A stretch of 22,358 nt of DNA, taken from Lachnospiraceae bacterium UBA3732. GTDB lineage: Bacteria > Bacillota > Clostridia > Lachnospirales > Lachnospiraceae. The notes beneath the pieces were generated by a model. That model was not told where the DNA came from and did no database searches. It was given only the letters and a program-made list of their open reading frames with translations. Where the stretch lies: assembly GCA_002372545.1 (NCBI GenBank), contig DFHD01000070.1:1-22358 (forward strand), in the 5' to 3' direction. The translations under genes and the position numbers were made by a program. Positions 15,307 to 22,358 of this stretch are shown one piece after another. The first letter of the stretch is position 1. The number at the start of each line of letters is the position of its first letter.

Positions 15307-16128
15307 ATGAGCACAATGAAAACCGCCCTCACCATCGCCGGCAGCGACTCCAGCGGTGGCGCAGGCATCCAGGCAGACCTCAAAACCATGACAGCTCACC
15401 ACGTTTACGGCATGAGCTGCATTACCGCCCTCACCGCCCAGAACACTACGGGCGTGAGCGGAATACTGGATGTTCCCGCCGACTTTCTCGCCAGTCAGCT
15501 GGATGCCGTATTCACCGATATCTTCCCGGACGCCGTGAAGATCGGCATGGTCTCCTCCACGGAGTTGATCCGCGTGATCGGCAGCAAGTTAACGGAATAC
15601 CACGCGAAAAATATCGTACTGGATCCGGTCATGGTTTCTACCAGCGGCTCCCGGCTCATCTCCGAGGATGCGGTCGATACGCTGAAGGAAGTTCTGATTC
15701 CTCTGGCGGATGTGATCACCCCGAACATTCCGGAGGCCGAGGTGCTTTCCGGCATTTCCATTCAAAGTGAAGAGGATATGTGCCGCGCCGCCGAGCTAAT
15801 TGCGTCCGCCTATCCGGAAACGGCTGTCCTCGTAAAGGGCGGACATGCACTCGCGGATGCGAACGATTACCTCTACGCAAACGGCAAGGGCACCTGGTTC
15901 CGCGGTGTCAAGATTGAGAACGAAAACACACACGGCACAGGATGTACCCTGTCATCAGCCATTGCATCAAACCTGGCGCTGGGCTATACGCTGCCGGAAG
16001 CCGTAAAACGTGCAAAGGATTATTTGTCCGGTGCACTCGCTGCCGGCCTTGATCTTGGACATGGAAAAGGCCCCATGGATCATGCTTACATGATCACGGA
16101 GCCTGACGGCGAGCTGCTTTATATTTAA
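15307..16128 (+). CDS. thiD: Hydroxymethylpyrimidine / phosphomethylpyrimidine kinase ThiD
   Basis: Phosphorylates HMP and HMP-P to HMP-PP, the pyrimidine half of thiamine. The 273-aa ribokinase-fold enzyme shows ALTIAGSDSSGGAGIQADLK (7-26), the HMP-specific N-terminal motif, ALTAQNT (41-47), LDPVMVSTSG (105-114), LVKGGH (175-180) and the catalytic anion hole THGTGCTLSSA (208-218, Cys213). AAAGGAGG is 6-7 bp before the ATG at 15307; a second ATG three codons in fits the ribosome site less well. It follows thiM on the same strand. No thiE or thiamine transporter lies in the window, so condensation with the thiazole must be encoded elsewhere. Confidence 0.97.
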   Translation: MSTMKTALTIAGSDSSGGAGIQADLKTMTAHHVYGMSCITALTAQNTTGVSGILDVPADFLASQLDAVFTDIFPDAVKIGMVSSTELIRVIGSKLTEYHAKNIVLDPVMVSTSGSRLISEDAVDTLKEVLIPLADVITPNIPEAEVLSGISIQSEEDMCRAAELIASAYPETAVLVKGGHALADANDYLYANGKGTWFRGVKIENENTHGTGCTLSSAIASNLALGYTLPEAVKRAKDYLSGALAAGLDLGHGKGPMDHAYMITEPDGELLYI

Positions 16129-16163
16129 AGATAGTGTCTGTTCAGCAAAGCGCTGTAAAGAGA

Positions 16164-17612
16164 TCACTCATCTTCAGTTTCGATGCGTCCCTCCGCCTTT
16201 TTCTTTTCCGCTTCCCTGGCGAACATTTCCTTCATCGTAGGATTGTTTTTCGTCAGCTTTTTCACGGTCACGCTGTCAATCTTATTGTTTGCGATACGCA
16301 GCTGATTATCCGAGCCGAGAAGCTCATCCTTCACCTTCTGCAGGTGCTGGATCGTTTTGTCGATCTCTTCGATTGCCTTATTGAAATGGTTATGGGCATG
16401 CTCATAGTTTTTACTGAAATCATCCTTGAACCTGAGCAGGCTGTCTTCGAAATTGGAGATATCGATATTCTGATTCCGGACAGCCGCCAGCTCCTGCTTA
16501 TAGGTAAGGGAATTCAGAGCTGCATTCCGGAGAAGGGTAATGATGGGAATGAAGCACTGTGGCCGCACAACATACATCTTGTCATAGCGGTAGGAAACAT
16601 CCACGATCCCGGCGTTATACAGTTCGTTATCGCTCTCCAGCATGGAAACAAGCACGGCGTATTCGCAGTCTTTCTCCTTCCTGTCCTTATCCAGCTCCTT
16701 GAAGAAGTCCTCGTTCTTATGCTTGGTGGCAGTCTCATCCATCTCATTCTTCATTTCGAACATAATGGAAATGATCTCCGTGCCGTTTTCGTCCTTCTCC
16801 CGGTAGATATAATCACCCTTGCTGCCGCTCCTGGCATCGTTATCCTTCTCAAAATACGCATTCCGGAAGGCCGTAGCCCTGAGCTGGTTGAACTGGATCT
16901 CGCAGTGCTGCTCCAGCGTTTCTCCCACCATTTTGGTGGACATCCGGGTCTTCATATCCTTATAGAACTCAATGGTCTTTTCCTTCTCATCCAGCAGGAT
17001 CCGGTTTCTTTCCTTTTCCTGCTCCAGCAGGAGCCTGCCCTTTTCCTTTTCCTGGAGGAGCTGGCTTTCCAGCCCGTGCTTTTCCTCCTCGACCTTATTT
17101 ACCGCTTCCAGAACAGCGATCCGCTGCCTATTCTCGGCATCGGCCAGCTCGGCCTTTGTCTGTTCACTGTTCTTCTCTGCCTTGCGAAGAGCCTCTCGCA
17201 ACTGCTCCTGGGCGGCCTCGCTTTCCTTCTCCATCCGGTGCAGATCCTCCTTCAGCTTCTCCACCTCGGCCTCACGAACCTCTGTCTCTTTGTTCACCGC
17301 CTCCAGAACAGCGATCCTCTGCCTATTCTCGGCAGCGGCCAGCTCGGCCTTTGTCCTCTCATGATCTTTTTCCGCCTGACGGAGCGCCTCGCGCAGTTTT
17401 TCCTGCTCAGCCTCTGTTTTTCTGCCCTCCTCCGCTACCGCGTCCTTAAGCTCCATCTCATGCTGCAGGCGAAGATGCTCCTCCAGCTCCCCGGTTCTCT
17501 TTTTCAGGTCATTCTCAAACTCCCTGTCCCGGATCTGCTTTACAATGGAGCCGAGCTCGCTTTCGTCAACCGTAAACACCTTTCCGCAATGCGGACACTT
17601 TAATTCAGCCAT
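16164..17612 (-). CDS. DUF2130 protein with N-terminal zinc-ribbon-like motif, coiled coil and PD-(D/E)XK-like core
   Basis: A 482-aa protein. It begins with a half zinc-ribbon-like CPHCGK (6-11). A long charged coiled coil spans ~25-225, followed by the globular DUF2130 core (~225-410) and a Lys-rich helical C-terminus. In the core, GDYIY (Asp267) and then FEMKNE (Glu286, Lys288) resemble the D...ExK arrangement of the PD-(D/E)XK nuclease fold; this is inference. The coiled coil carries a near-exact duplication: residues 74-108 and 139-173 share the AENRQRIAVLEAVNK ending. The ATG at 17612 follows GGGGGG; upstream in-frame codons lack a ribosome site. It is the last gene after dusB (115-bp gap) and converges on thiD. 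Function is unknown. Confidence 0.85.
   Translation of the reverse strand: MAELKCPHCGKVFTVDESELGSIVKQIRDREFENDLKKRTGELEEHLRLQHEMELKDAVAEEGRKTEAEQEKLREALRQAEKDHERTKAELAAAENRQRIAVLEAVNKETEVREAEVEKLKEDLHRMEKESEAAQEQLREALRKAEKNSEQTKAELADAENRQRIAVLEAVNKVEEEKHGLESQLLQEKEKGRLLLEQEKERNRILLDEKEKTIEFYKDMKTRMSTKMVGETLEQHCEIQFNQLRATAFRNAYFEKDNDARSGSKGDYIYREKDENGTEIISIMFEMKNEMDETATKHKNEDFFKELDKDRKEKDCEYAVLVSMLESDNELYNAGIVDVSYRYDKMYVVRPQCFIPIITLLRNAALNSLTYKQELAAVRNQNIDISNFEDSLLRFKDDFSKNYEHAHNHFNKAIEEIDKTIQHLQKVKDELLGSDNQLRIANNKIDSVTVKKLTKNNPTMKEMFAREAEKKKAEGRIETEDE
17104..17404 (-). repeat. Intragenic duplication inside the DUF2130 coiled coil
   Basis: The stretch beginning near 17101 (CAGAACAGCGATCC, then GGCCAGCTCGGCCTTTGTC) recurs near 17296 with few changes, an offset of 195 bp or 65 residues. 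About 105 bp per copy are clearly similar and the rest of each unit has diverged. The frame is preserved, so the coiled coil was lengthened by a tandem duplication. Confidence 0.8.
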
Positions 17613-17727
17613 AATACCCCCCTGTATGATTTCTTTTTGTAACTGTTCAGTATCTTCAGATAAGGCAATTTCTTTTTTGCCGGAAGAAGGGAAACCTTTT
17701 CTCCACCGATCCACACTTCTCCCCTGA

Positions 17728-18828
17728 CTATCCCAGCTCGCCGATCAGTGCCTTCATTTCCTCCAGTGTTTCCACTTTGCAGGCCAGATTTCTGAGCCTT
17801 GCGGCTCCGTGAATCCCGGCGGTGTACCAGGCAATATGCTTCCGCATCTCCCGGATGCCGATATATTCGCCCTTCAGCTCTACCATCATCTCCGTATGCC
17901 GGAGCATCATTTCCTTTTTCTCCGCCAGAGTCGGCTCGCCCTCCTGCCGCCAGCTTTTCTCTTCGTCCGGCGCGTTCGCCGGCTGCATCCTCTTCGCATC
18001 GCAAGGCACATTCCCCGGCCGGTTGCTCAGCTCCCCGCCCGACGTACTCTGCAGCCGCCAGCTTTTCTCTTCGTCAGGCACGTTCGCCGGCTGAACGCCT
18101 GTCGCAAGACCTTCCCGGATTTCCCGGAAGATCCAGGGATTCCCCTGGGCCGCCCTGGCGACCATCACGCTGTCGCAGCCGGTTTCTGCCTGCATCCGCC
18201 TTACATCCTCAGCCGAACAGATATCCCCGTTCCCGATCACCGGGATCTTCACCGTCTCCTTCACCATACGGATCACGCTCCAATCCGCCTTGCCGGAGTA
18301 ATACTGTTCCCTTGTCCGGGCATGCACAGCCACCGCTGCCGCACCGGAAAGCTCCGCCACTCTGGCCGCCTCAGGCGCAAGGATCTCTCCCGCCTGAAAG
18401 CCCGCTCTCAGCTTCACGGTCACCGGAAGCCGCACTGCACCGGCAACGGCCTCCACGATCCTACCGATCAGCGCCGGCTCGCGGAGCAGAGCAGAGCCCT
18501 CTCCGTTGTTCACGATCTTGGGAACCGGGCAGCCCATATTGAGGTCGATGAACGAAAAGCCCATGTCTGCCACCCTCTTTGCGGCCTCCGAAAGAAAATC
18601 CGGCTCCCGGCCAAAGAGCTGCACGCCGCAAGGGCTCTCCTCCGGCAGAGTCCGGAGCAGCATACCGGTATTCTTGCTGCCGTACATCAGTCCCTTGGCG
18701 CTGACCATCTCCGTCACCACGATATCCGCGCCCATTTCCCGGCAAATTAAACGAAATGGCAGGTCTGTTACACCTGCCATTGGTCCGAGGATCAGTTTAT
18801 TTCGAAAGAAGTTCTTTTCCGCACACAT
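17728..18828 (-). CDS. dusB: tRNA-dihydrouridine synthase DusB-type with a repeat-bearing insertion
   Basis: An FMN-dependent enzyme reducing uridine to dihydrouridine in tRNA. Landmarks are LGPMAGVTDLPFR (14-26), VTEMVS, GVQLFG (68-73), IDLNMGCPVPKI (94-105, catalytic Cys100), VTVKLRAG (136-143, Lys139), VHARTREQYYSGKADW (168-183, His169) and IGNGDI (198-203). The C-terminal helical domain (LAEKKEMMLRH onwards) is intact. At 366 aa it is ~50 longer than usual, because residues ~245-297 hold an insertion with two near-identical 15-residue repeats between barrel and helical domain. The start is ATG with AAGGG upstream. It follows coaX by 76 bp; a TGGTATACT extended -10 there suggests an extra promoter. 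Confidence 0.92.
   Translation of the reverse strand: MCAEKNFFRNKLILGPMAGVTDLPFRLICREMGADIVVTEMVSAKGLMYGSKNTGMLLRTLPEESPCGVQLFGREPDFLSEAAKRVADMGFSFIDLNMGCPVPKIVNNGEGSALLREPALIGRIVEAVAGAVRLPVTVKLRAGFQAGEILAPEAARVAELSGAAAVAVHARTREQYYSGKADWSVIRMVKETVKIPVIGNGDICSAEDVRRMQAETGCDSVMVARAAQGNPWIFREIREGLATGVQPANVPDEEKSWRLQSTSGGELSNRPGNVPCDAKRMQPANAPDEEKSWRQEGEPTLAEKKEMMLRHTEMMVELKGEYIGIREMRKHIAWYTAGIHGAARLRNLACKVETLEEMKALIGELG
17938..18096 (-). repeat. In-frame repeat insertion within dusB
   Basis: Two 40-bp direct repeats at 17946-17985 and 18054-18093 differ at only 2 positions and are 108 bp apart. They encode QPANAPDEEKSWRQE and QPANVPDEEKSWRLQ. A third, degenerate unit between them encodes PGNVPCDAKRM. 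The block lies exactly at the junction of the two conserved DusB domains and is rich in P, N, E and K, so it is probably disordered. It looks like an expanded or inserted repeat element tolerated in frame. Confidence 0.85.
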
Positions 18829-18904
18829 ATATCTGCCCTTATCATCTCAATGACTATAGACAGTATACCACATATTACGTCTCTTCTTCTATACTAAATC
18901 CGCC

Positions 18905-19678
18905 TTATTTCCTTTCCTGCTTATCGTAGATGATCCGGAGGCCGTGGAGCGTAAGCTCAGGGTCGTAGATATCAATGGTATCCGTTGCTTCGGAGATCAT
19001 CTTTCCGAGGCCGCCCGTAGCTACCACCTTGATGTCCGAAAGTCCGGATTCCTCCTTCAGCTTGCGGATAATATATTCCGTCTGTCCGATATAGCCGTAA
19101 TAAATACCGGCCTGCATACTGGAAACCGTATCCTTACCCATGATGGTATCCACCTTCCGGATCTCAACCTCCGGCAGCTTGGCCGTACCCTGCCACAGCG
19201 CATGCGCCGCCAGCCGGATTCCCGGAGAGGTAACCCCGGCCGTAAAGCTCCCGTCTGCCAGCACCAGGTCATGGGTGGTTGCCGTTCCAAAATCCACAAC
19301 GATCACCGGCCCGCCGTACATTTCATAGGCCGCAACCGCATCCACCAGCCTGTCGGCACCCAGCTCCCGGGGATTGGAAATAGCCACGCGGATACCTGTT
19401 TTGGTACCCGGCGCAACCACCAGCGGCTGCACATCAAAGTACTTGATGATGCTGCTGGTCAGCGAATGCATCACATCCGGCACTACGGAGGAAATGGCTA
19501 CATCCGTAACATCCGACATCTGAAACCCGTTTACCACCAGCCACTCGCCGAAAAACACACCATACTCATCAGAGGTGCGCTTGGTACTGGTGACCATACG
19601 GAACTGCTTTACAAGCTTTTCTCCATCGAAAAGGCCTACTGTGATATTTGTGTTTCCCACATCAATTGCAAAAAGCAT
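18905..19678 (-). CDS. coaX: Type III pantothenate kinase CoaX
   Basis: Catalyses ATP-dependent phosphorylation of pantothenate, the first step of CoA synthesis. This 257-aa ASKHA-fold enzyme shows the N-terminal phosphate motif AIDVGNTNITVGLF (4-17), SSVVPDV (63-69), NPRELGADRLVDAVAAYE (102-119, catalytic-base Asp109), VIVVDFGTATTHDLV (125-139), SPGI (151-154), MGKDTVSSMQAG (180-191) and VVATGGLG near 219-226. Length is typical. The start ATG lies just 19 bp after the DUF6145-like gene. It belongs to the dap operon order dapA-dapB-DUF6145-coaX-dusB. Confidence 0.96.
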   Translation of the reverse strand: MLFAIDVGNTNITVGLFDGEKLVKQFRMVTSTKRTSDEYGVFFGEWLVVNGFQMSDVTDVAISSVVPDVMHSLTSSIIKYFDVQPLVVAPGTKTGIRVAISNPRELGADRLVDAVAAYEMYGGPVIVVDFGTATTHDLVLADGSFTAGVTSPGIRLAAHALWQGTAKLPEVEIRKVDTIMGKDTVSSMQAGIYYGYIGQTEYIIRKLKEESGLSDIKVVATGGLGKMISEATDTIDIYDPELTLHGLRIIYDKQERK

Positions 19679-19697
19679 TTTTTCTTCTCCTGCGGAT

Positions 19698-20015
19698 CTA
19701 TCCGCGAAACGCCTTGTAATACTCTTCCATCTGCTCGAAAAGCTCCCGCTTTTCCACCTGCATCTGATGTACCATCAGACCGCTTCCGATCTCGTCATAC
19801 ATCAGGTCGTCCTCCTCCGCATTGGTCATGATCCGGAGGTTTCCCTCCTTATCAAAGTACAGGAGAAGGATCCCGCCGATCTTTTCCGTGAAGATGACAC
19901 ACATGGCCTGCAGCTCATCCTTCACCCTCACGGGAAGTCCGCTGTACACAGGATTCAGATAGTATTTCTTTGTATATGCAGACGCGCTGCACAGAACTTC
20001 CTCTTGTCCTTCCAT
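19698..20015 (-). CDS. Small conserved protein, probably DUF6145 family
   Basis: A 105-aa soluble protein of unknown function, resembling (from memory) the Lachnospiraceae family DUF6145. The central part is beta-rich and hydrophobic (ELQAMCVIFTEKIGGILLLYFD, split around residues 34-55), followed by an acidic turn and an amphipathic C-terminal helix (KRELFEQMEEYYKAFRG). There is one cysteine near each end of the first half and no metal-binding cluster. The ATG at 20015 has AGGAG 9 bp upstream. It sits 49 bp after dapB and 19 bp before coaX, clearly inside the same transcription unit, but the context does not indicate a specific task. Confidence 0.8.
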   Translation of the reverse strand: MEGQEEVLCSASAYTKKYYLNPVYSGLPVRVKDELQAMCVIFTEKIGGILLLYFDKEGNLRIMTNAEEDDLMYDEIGSGLMVHQMQVEKRELFEQMEEYYKAFRG

Positions 20016-20064
20016 AAACCCAGCTCCTGTCCTCTTCCGGCCTCTATGCTCCTGTTTTTCAGGG

Positions 20065-20832
20065 TCATGCCTGCTTTGCCGCGATCACATCGCCCATATC
20101 GTACATGCCATGGCTTCTTCCTGCCAGGAACTTCGCCGCCTGGAGCGCGCCGTTGCCGAAAATGGAACGGGAATAGGCCACGTGGCGGATCTCGATCACC
20201 TCATCCGGACCGGCAAAGATCACCTCATGGGTTCCCGTGATGCTTCCGCCGCGGACTGCGGAAATGCCCAGCTCTTTCTTTCCGCGCTTTTCCCTTCGCC
20301 CCGAACGGTCATAAATATATTCCATATCTCCGCCGGCCGCCTCGTTTACCGCATCCGCCAGCATGATCGCTGTTCCGGAGGGTGCATCCAGCTTCTGATT
20401 ATGATGTCTTTCCACGATCTCCACATCAAAGCCCGCCGGCACAAATACCTTAGTTGCCGCTTTGAGAAGGCTTTCCACAGTATTGATGCCAAGGCTCATG
20501 TTGCCGGATTTCAGGACAGCGATCTTTTCCGATGCTTCCCGGATCCGGTCCAGCTGCTCTGCGGAATATCCGGTCGTACAAAGCACTGCCGGCATGCCCT
20601 TCTTTTCTGTCAGCGCCAGAAGGCCGTCCAATGCCTTCGGCGAAGAAAAGTCAATGAGTACATCTGCCTCGATATCGCAGTCCTCCGCACTGGTAAATAC
20701 GGGATAAGGCTCGCTGCCTGTGGAGATCACATCGATCCCGGCAACGATCTCCGTCTCGGGATCATTCTGTGCGAGCTCTGTGATCACCTTTCCCATGCGG
20801 CCGTTTGCGCCGCTCATGATAATTCTGACCAT
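20065..20832 (-). CDS. dapB: 4-hydroxy-tetrahydrodipicolinate reductase DapB
   Basis: Reduces 4-hydroxy-tetrahydrodipicolinate with NAD(P)H in the diaminopimelate/lysine pathway. The 255-aa sequence has the Rossmann motif SGANGRMG (7-14), IDFSSP (60-65), CTTGYS (85-90), SGNMSLGIN (109-117), the catalytic signature VERHHNQKLDAPSGTA (140-155; His143/His144, Lys147) and the C-terminal GTHEVIF and FGNGALQAAKFL segments. Length is that of the short Gram-positive form. It begins 43 bp after dapA and is expected to share its lysine-riboswitch control. Confidence 0.98.
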   Translation of the reverse strand: MVRIIMSGANGRMGKVITELAQNDPETEIVAGIDVISTGSEPYPVFTSAEDCDIEADVLIDFSSPKALDGLLALTEKKGMPAVLCTTGYSAEQLDRIREASEKIAVLKSGNMSLGINTVESLLKAATKVFVPAGFDVEIVERHHNQKLDAPSGTAIMLADAVNEAAGGDMEYIYDRSGRREKRGKKELGISAVRGGSITGTHEVIFAGPDEVIEIRHVAYSRSIFGNGALQAAKFLAGRSHGMYDMGDVIAAKQA

Positions 20833-20875
20833 ATTTTTTCCTCCCGGCCCTGCCGTTTCTCCGAAGTCCCGGCGT

Positions 20876-21763
20876 TTAGAACTGGATTCCGTACTCCTTC
20901 ATCGCTTTGATCAGACGCTCGGTATTCTTTTCTTCCATCTCTGTCATGGGAAGACGAACCACACCGTTTGTCATGCCCATCAGCTCAGTTGCCTTCTTCA
21001 CGGGGATGGGGTTCACCTCGCAGAAAAGAGCATGGCAGAGCTCCATCGCCTTCAGCTGCAGCTTTCTGGAGCCTTCAATATCGCCATCAAAGAATTTCTG
21101 TACCAGATCATGGGTATCATCCGGGATGATGTTTGCTGTAACAGAGATCACGCCCAGTCCGCCCAGTGCCAGAAGCGGCAGGATCTGGTCATCGTTTCCG
21201 GAGTAAATATCCAGGCAGCCGTCAGCCTTTGCCGCAAGATCCGCCACCTGGGAGATATTGCCGGAAGCCTCCTTGATGCCCACGATATTTTCGCAGGTCT
21301 TTGCCAGCGTTACCGCTGTGTCCGGAAGAATATTTACGCCGGTACGGCTGGGTACATTATACAGAATGATCGGAATGGAAACAGACTCCGCGATCTTTGT
21401 GTAATGCTTGATCAGTCCGCCCTGCGTTGCTTTATTATAGTAAGGGGTTACCAGAAGCAGCCCGTCTACGCCGCTCTTTTCCGCTTCCTTTGAAAGCTGG
21501 ATGGCAGCGGCTGTGTCATTGGAGCCTGCACCGGCAATAACAGGGATCCTTCCGTTTGCCTGCTCTGCCACAACATTCACGGTCTCCATATGCTCCTCCA
21601 TGGTCATGGTTGCGGACTCACCCGTGGTTCCGCAGACGATGATGGCGTCGGTCTTATGCTCGATATGATAGTCGGTCAGTTTTCTGAGACCATCATAATC
21701 CACATCTCCGTTTTCCAGAAACGGGGTGACCATTGCTACTCCTGAACCTTTAAAAATAGCCAT
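20876..21763 (-). CDS. dapA: 4-hydroxy-tetrahydrodipicolinate synthase DapA
   Basis: Condenses pyruvate with aspartate semialdehyde, the committed step to diaminopimelate and lysine. The 295-aa (beta/alpha)8 aldolase shows GSGVAMVTPF (6-15), VCGTTGESATMT (43-54, Thr46/Thr47), TPYYNKATQGG (106-116, Tyr109), ILYNVPSRTG (133-142, Tyr135) and the Schiff-base lysine in GIKEASG (Lys164). It starts with AAGGAGG 8 bp upstream. It is the first gene of a unit behind a lysine riboswitch and sigma-A promoter. It is a standard full-length enzyme with no oddities. Confidence 0.98.
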   Translation of the reverse strand: MAIFKGSGVAMVTPFLENGDVDYDGLRKLTDYHIEHKTDAIIVCGTTGESATMTMEEHMETVNVVAEQANGRIPVIAGAGSNDTAAAIQLSKEAEKSGVDGLLLVTPYYNKATQGGLIKHYTKIAESVSIPIILYNVPSRTGVNILPDTAVTLAKTCENIVGIKEASGNISQVADLAAKADGCLDIYSGNDDQILPLLALGGLGVISVTANIIPDDTHDLVQKFFDGDIEGSRKLQLKAMELCHALFCEVNPIPVKKATELMGMTNGVVRLPMTEMEEKNTERLIKAMKEYGIQF

Positions 21764-21838
21764 AATATCCTCCTTTTCCGCACTCTGCGGATCATATGCT
21801 TTTCCTCTGTTCCCTCTGCACGCCGTGCAAGTCTGTAC

Positions 21839-21872
21839 GTAATAAAAGGGACCGCAGAGTCTACGGTCCCCT
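21839..21872 (-). terminator. Expression-platform terminator of the lysine riboswitch
   Basis: On the minus strand GGGACCG (21870-21864) pairs with CGGTCCC (21854-21848), with additional AGA/TCT pairing inside, followed by TTTTATT. It lies between the aptamer and dapA, ready to stop transcription when lysine is bound. Confidence 0.9.
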
Positions 21873-21887
21873 TAACATGCATTACAA

Positions 21888-22064
21888 GAGAACAACGCCG
21901 TAGCACTCCATCAATACTTGATGACAGTCCTGCAGTTATTCACTGCAGCCCCAGCAAAATGCCGTTCCGGCGGCAATCCACTTCGGCGGTCTCCCTTTTG
22001 CGATCCATCTGCCGGGCCGGTCCCGTACGGATCGTTACTGATGATACCCGCGCCTCTACACGTA
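21888..22064 (-). ncRNA. Lysine riboswitch (L-box) controlling the dap operon
   Basis: On the minus strand the conserved blocks appear in order: GTAGAGGCGCGGG with CAGTAACGA, GGGAGACCGCCGAAGTGG, GCTGGGGCTGCAGTGAATA, CTGCAGGACTGTCAT and GGAGTGCTACG. These are the hallmark segments of the five-helix lysine aptamer. It begins almost at the predicted transcription start, and the terminator follows after ~16 nt. High lysine should reduce dapA-dapB and, through read-through, the genes downstream. Ends are approximate. Confidence 0.95.
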
Positions 22065-22071
22065 CAATTGC

Positions 22072-22100
22072 ATATTAACATTATCACATTATCCTGTCAA
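22072..22100 (-). promoter_or_regulatory. Consensus sigma-A promoter of the dap operon
   Basis: On the minus strand, TTGACA (22100-22095), a 17-bp spacer and TAATAT (22077-22072) predict a start near 22065, directly at the 5' end of the lysine aptamer. Confidence 0.88.
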
Positions 22101-22153
22101 GAAATTCATACTTCATCACTTATTACTCATTTTTTGTTACCTGAGTTCGATCA

Positions 22154-22358
22154 TTATTTTTTAGGAGCCTCTTTCTTCGGCTGATTCTTCAGCGGATCTT
22201 TTGTAGGAAGCATGGTCGCCATATCTACTCTCTTATCCACACCTCGTCCCTTAAGACTTGTCTCAATCTTCTTCAGATCATTATCAAGCTGATTCTTCGC
22301 AGGTTTTTTCATGTTGAAGATATTTGTATTATTAGCAACGCCTCTAAAGGCTTTATTA
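22154..22358 (-). CDS. C-terminal fragment of an unidentified lysine-rich protein
   Basis: An open frame enters from the right edge on the minus strand and ends at a TAA at 22156-22154, giving the last 67 residues. It reads NKAFRGVANNTNIF..., has ETSLKGRGVDKRVDMATM mid-way and ends in a basic tail KNQPKKEAPKK. The Lys/Asn-rich, charged sequence has no recognisable motif. An internal Met lacks a ribosome site, so a separate small gene is unlikely. No clear terminator lies between its stop and the dap promoter ~55 bp away. Function cannot be assigned from this fragment. Confidence 0.65.
   Translation of the reverse strand, partial: NKAFRGVANNTNIFNMKKPAKNQLDNDLKKIETSLKGRGVDKRVDMATMLPTKDPLKNQPKKEAPKK

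Noticed and set aside
16134..17603. A 489-codon plus-strand open frame opposite the DUF2130 gene
   Set aside because: It is composed of leucine-rich antisense of the Glu/Lys coiled coil, with no credible ribosome site or motif. The minus frame has a recognisable family.
22072..22153. Terminator for the right-edge gene
   Set aside because: Only a 5-bp ACTCA/TGAGT pairing with an A-rich loop is visible; there is no convincing stem with a U-run.

Overview
The window reads as chromosomal DNA of a Gram-positive anaerobe of the class Clostridia, most likely family Lachnospiraceae. This rests on moderate GC content, strong GGAGG ribosome binding sites, textbook sigma-A promoters, lysine and TPP riboswitches with intrinsic terminators, and several proteins that look like lineage-restricted families (DUF5717-, DUF5716- and DUF6145-like). 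Family names were recognised by eye; no search was run.

Layout. (1) 1-6152: a minus-strand operon encoding a 1260-aa beta-sandwich/helical-repeat protein, an Hsp70/actin-fold protein whose nucleotide-binding motifs look degenerate, and a TPR-like protein. The promoter is at 6125-6152 and a large palindrome lies beyond the last gene. (2) 6090-7228: a divergently transcribed PLP aminotransferase of the HisC/CobD type, whose promoter physically overlaps the operon promoter. (3) 7294-12710: a minus-strand four-gene unit in unusual order, FtsX-type permease, ABC ATPase, OmpR-type response regulator, histidine kinase. It is preceded by an 11-bp-phased TTAA-type array that looks like the regulator's operator. 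(4) 12727-13951: a stand-alone P-loop ATPase with a C-terminal winged-helix-like region. Upstream of it are seven copies of TTTACTGT in exact 10-bp register. (5) 13972-16128: a thiamine salvage unit, thiM and thiD, under a promoter with a palindromic operator-like element, a TPP riboswitch and a terminator. An IS200/IS605-like right-end hairpin lies between the two genes. (6) 16164-22100: a minus-strand series dapA, dapB, a DUF6145-like gene, coaX, dusB and a DUF2130 gene, behind a perfect sigma-A promoter and a lysine riboswitch. (7) 22154-22358: the C-terminal end of an unidentified minus-strand gene.

How it fits together: metabolic genes (lysine/diaminopimelate, CoA, thiamine, tRNA modification) are mixed with accessory regulatory modules. 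The most novel-looking items are the phased TTTACTGT array with its ATPase, the Hsp70-like/TPR three-gene operon, and a repeat-bearing in-frame insertion in dusB.
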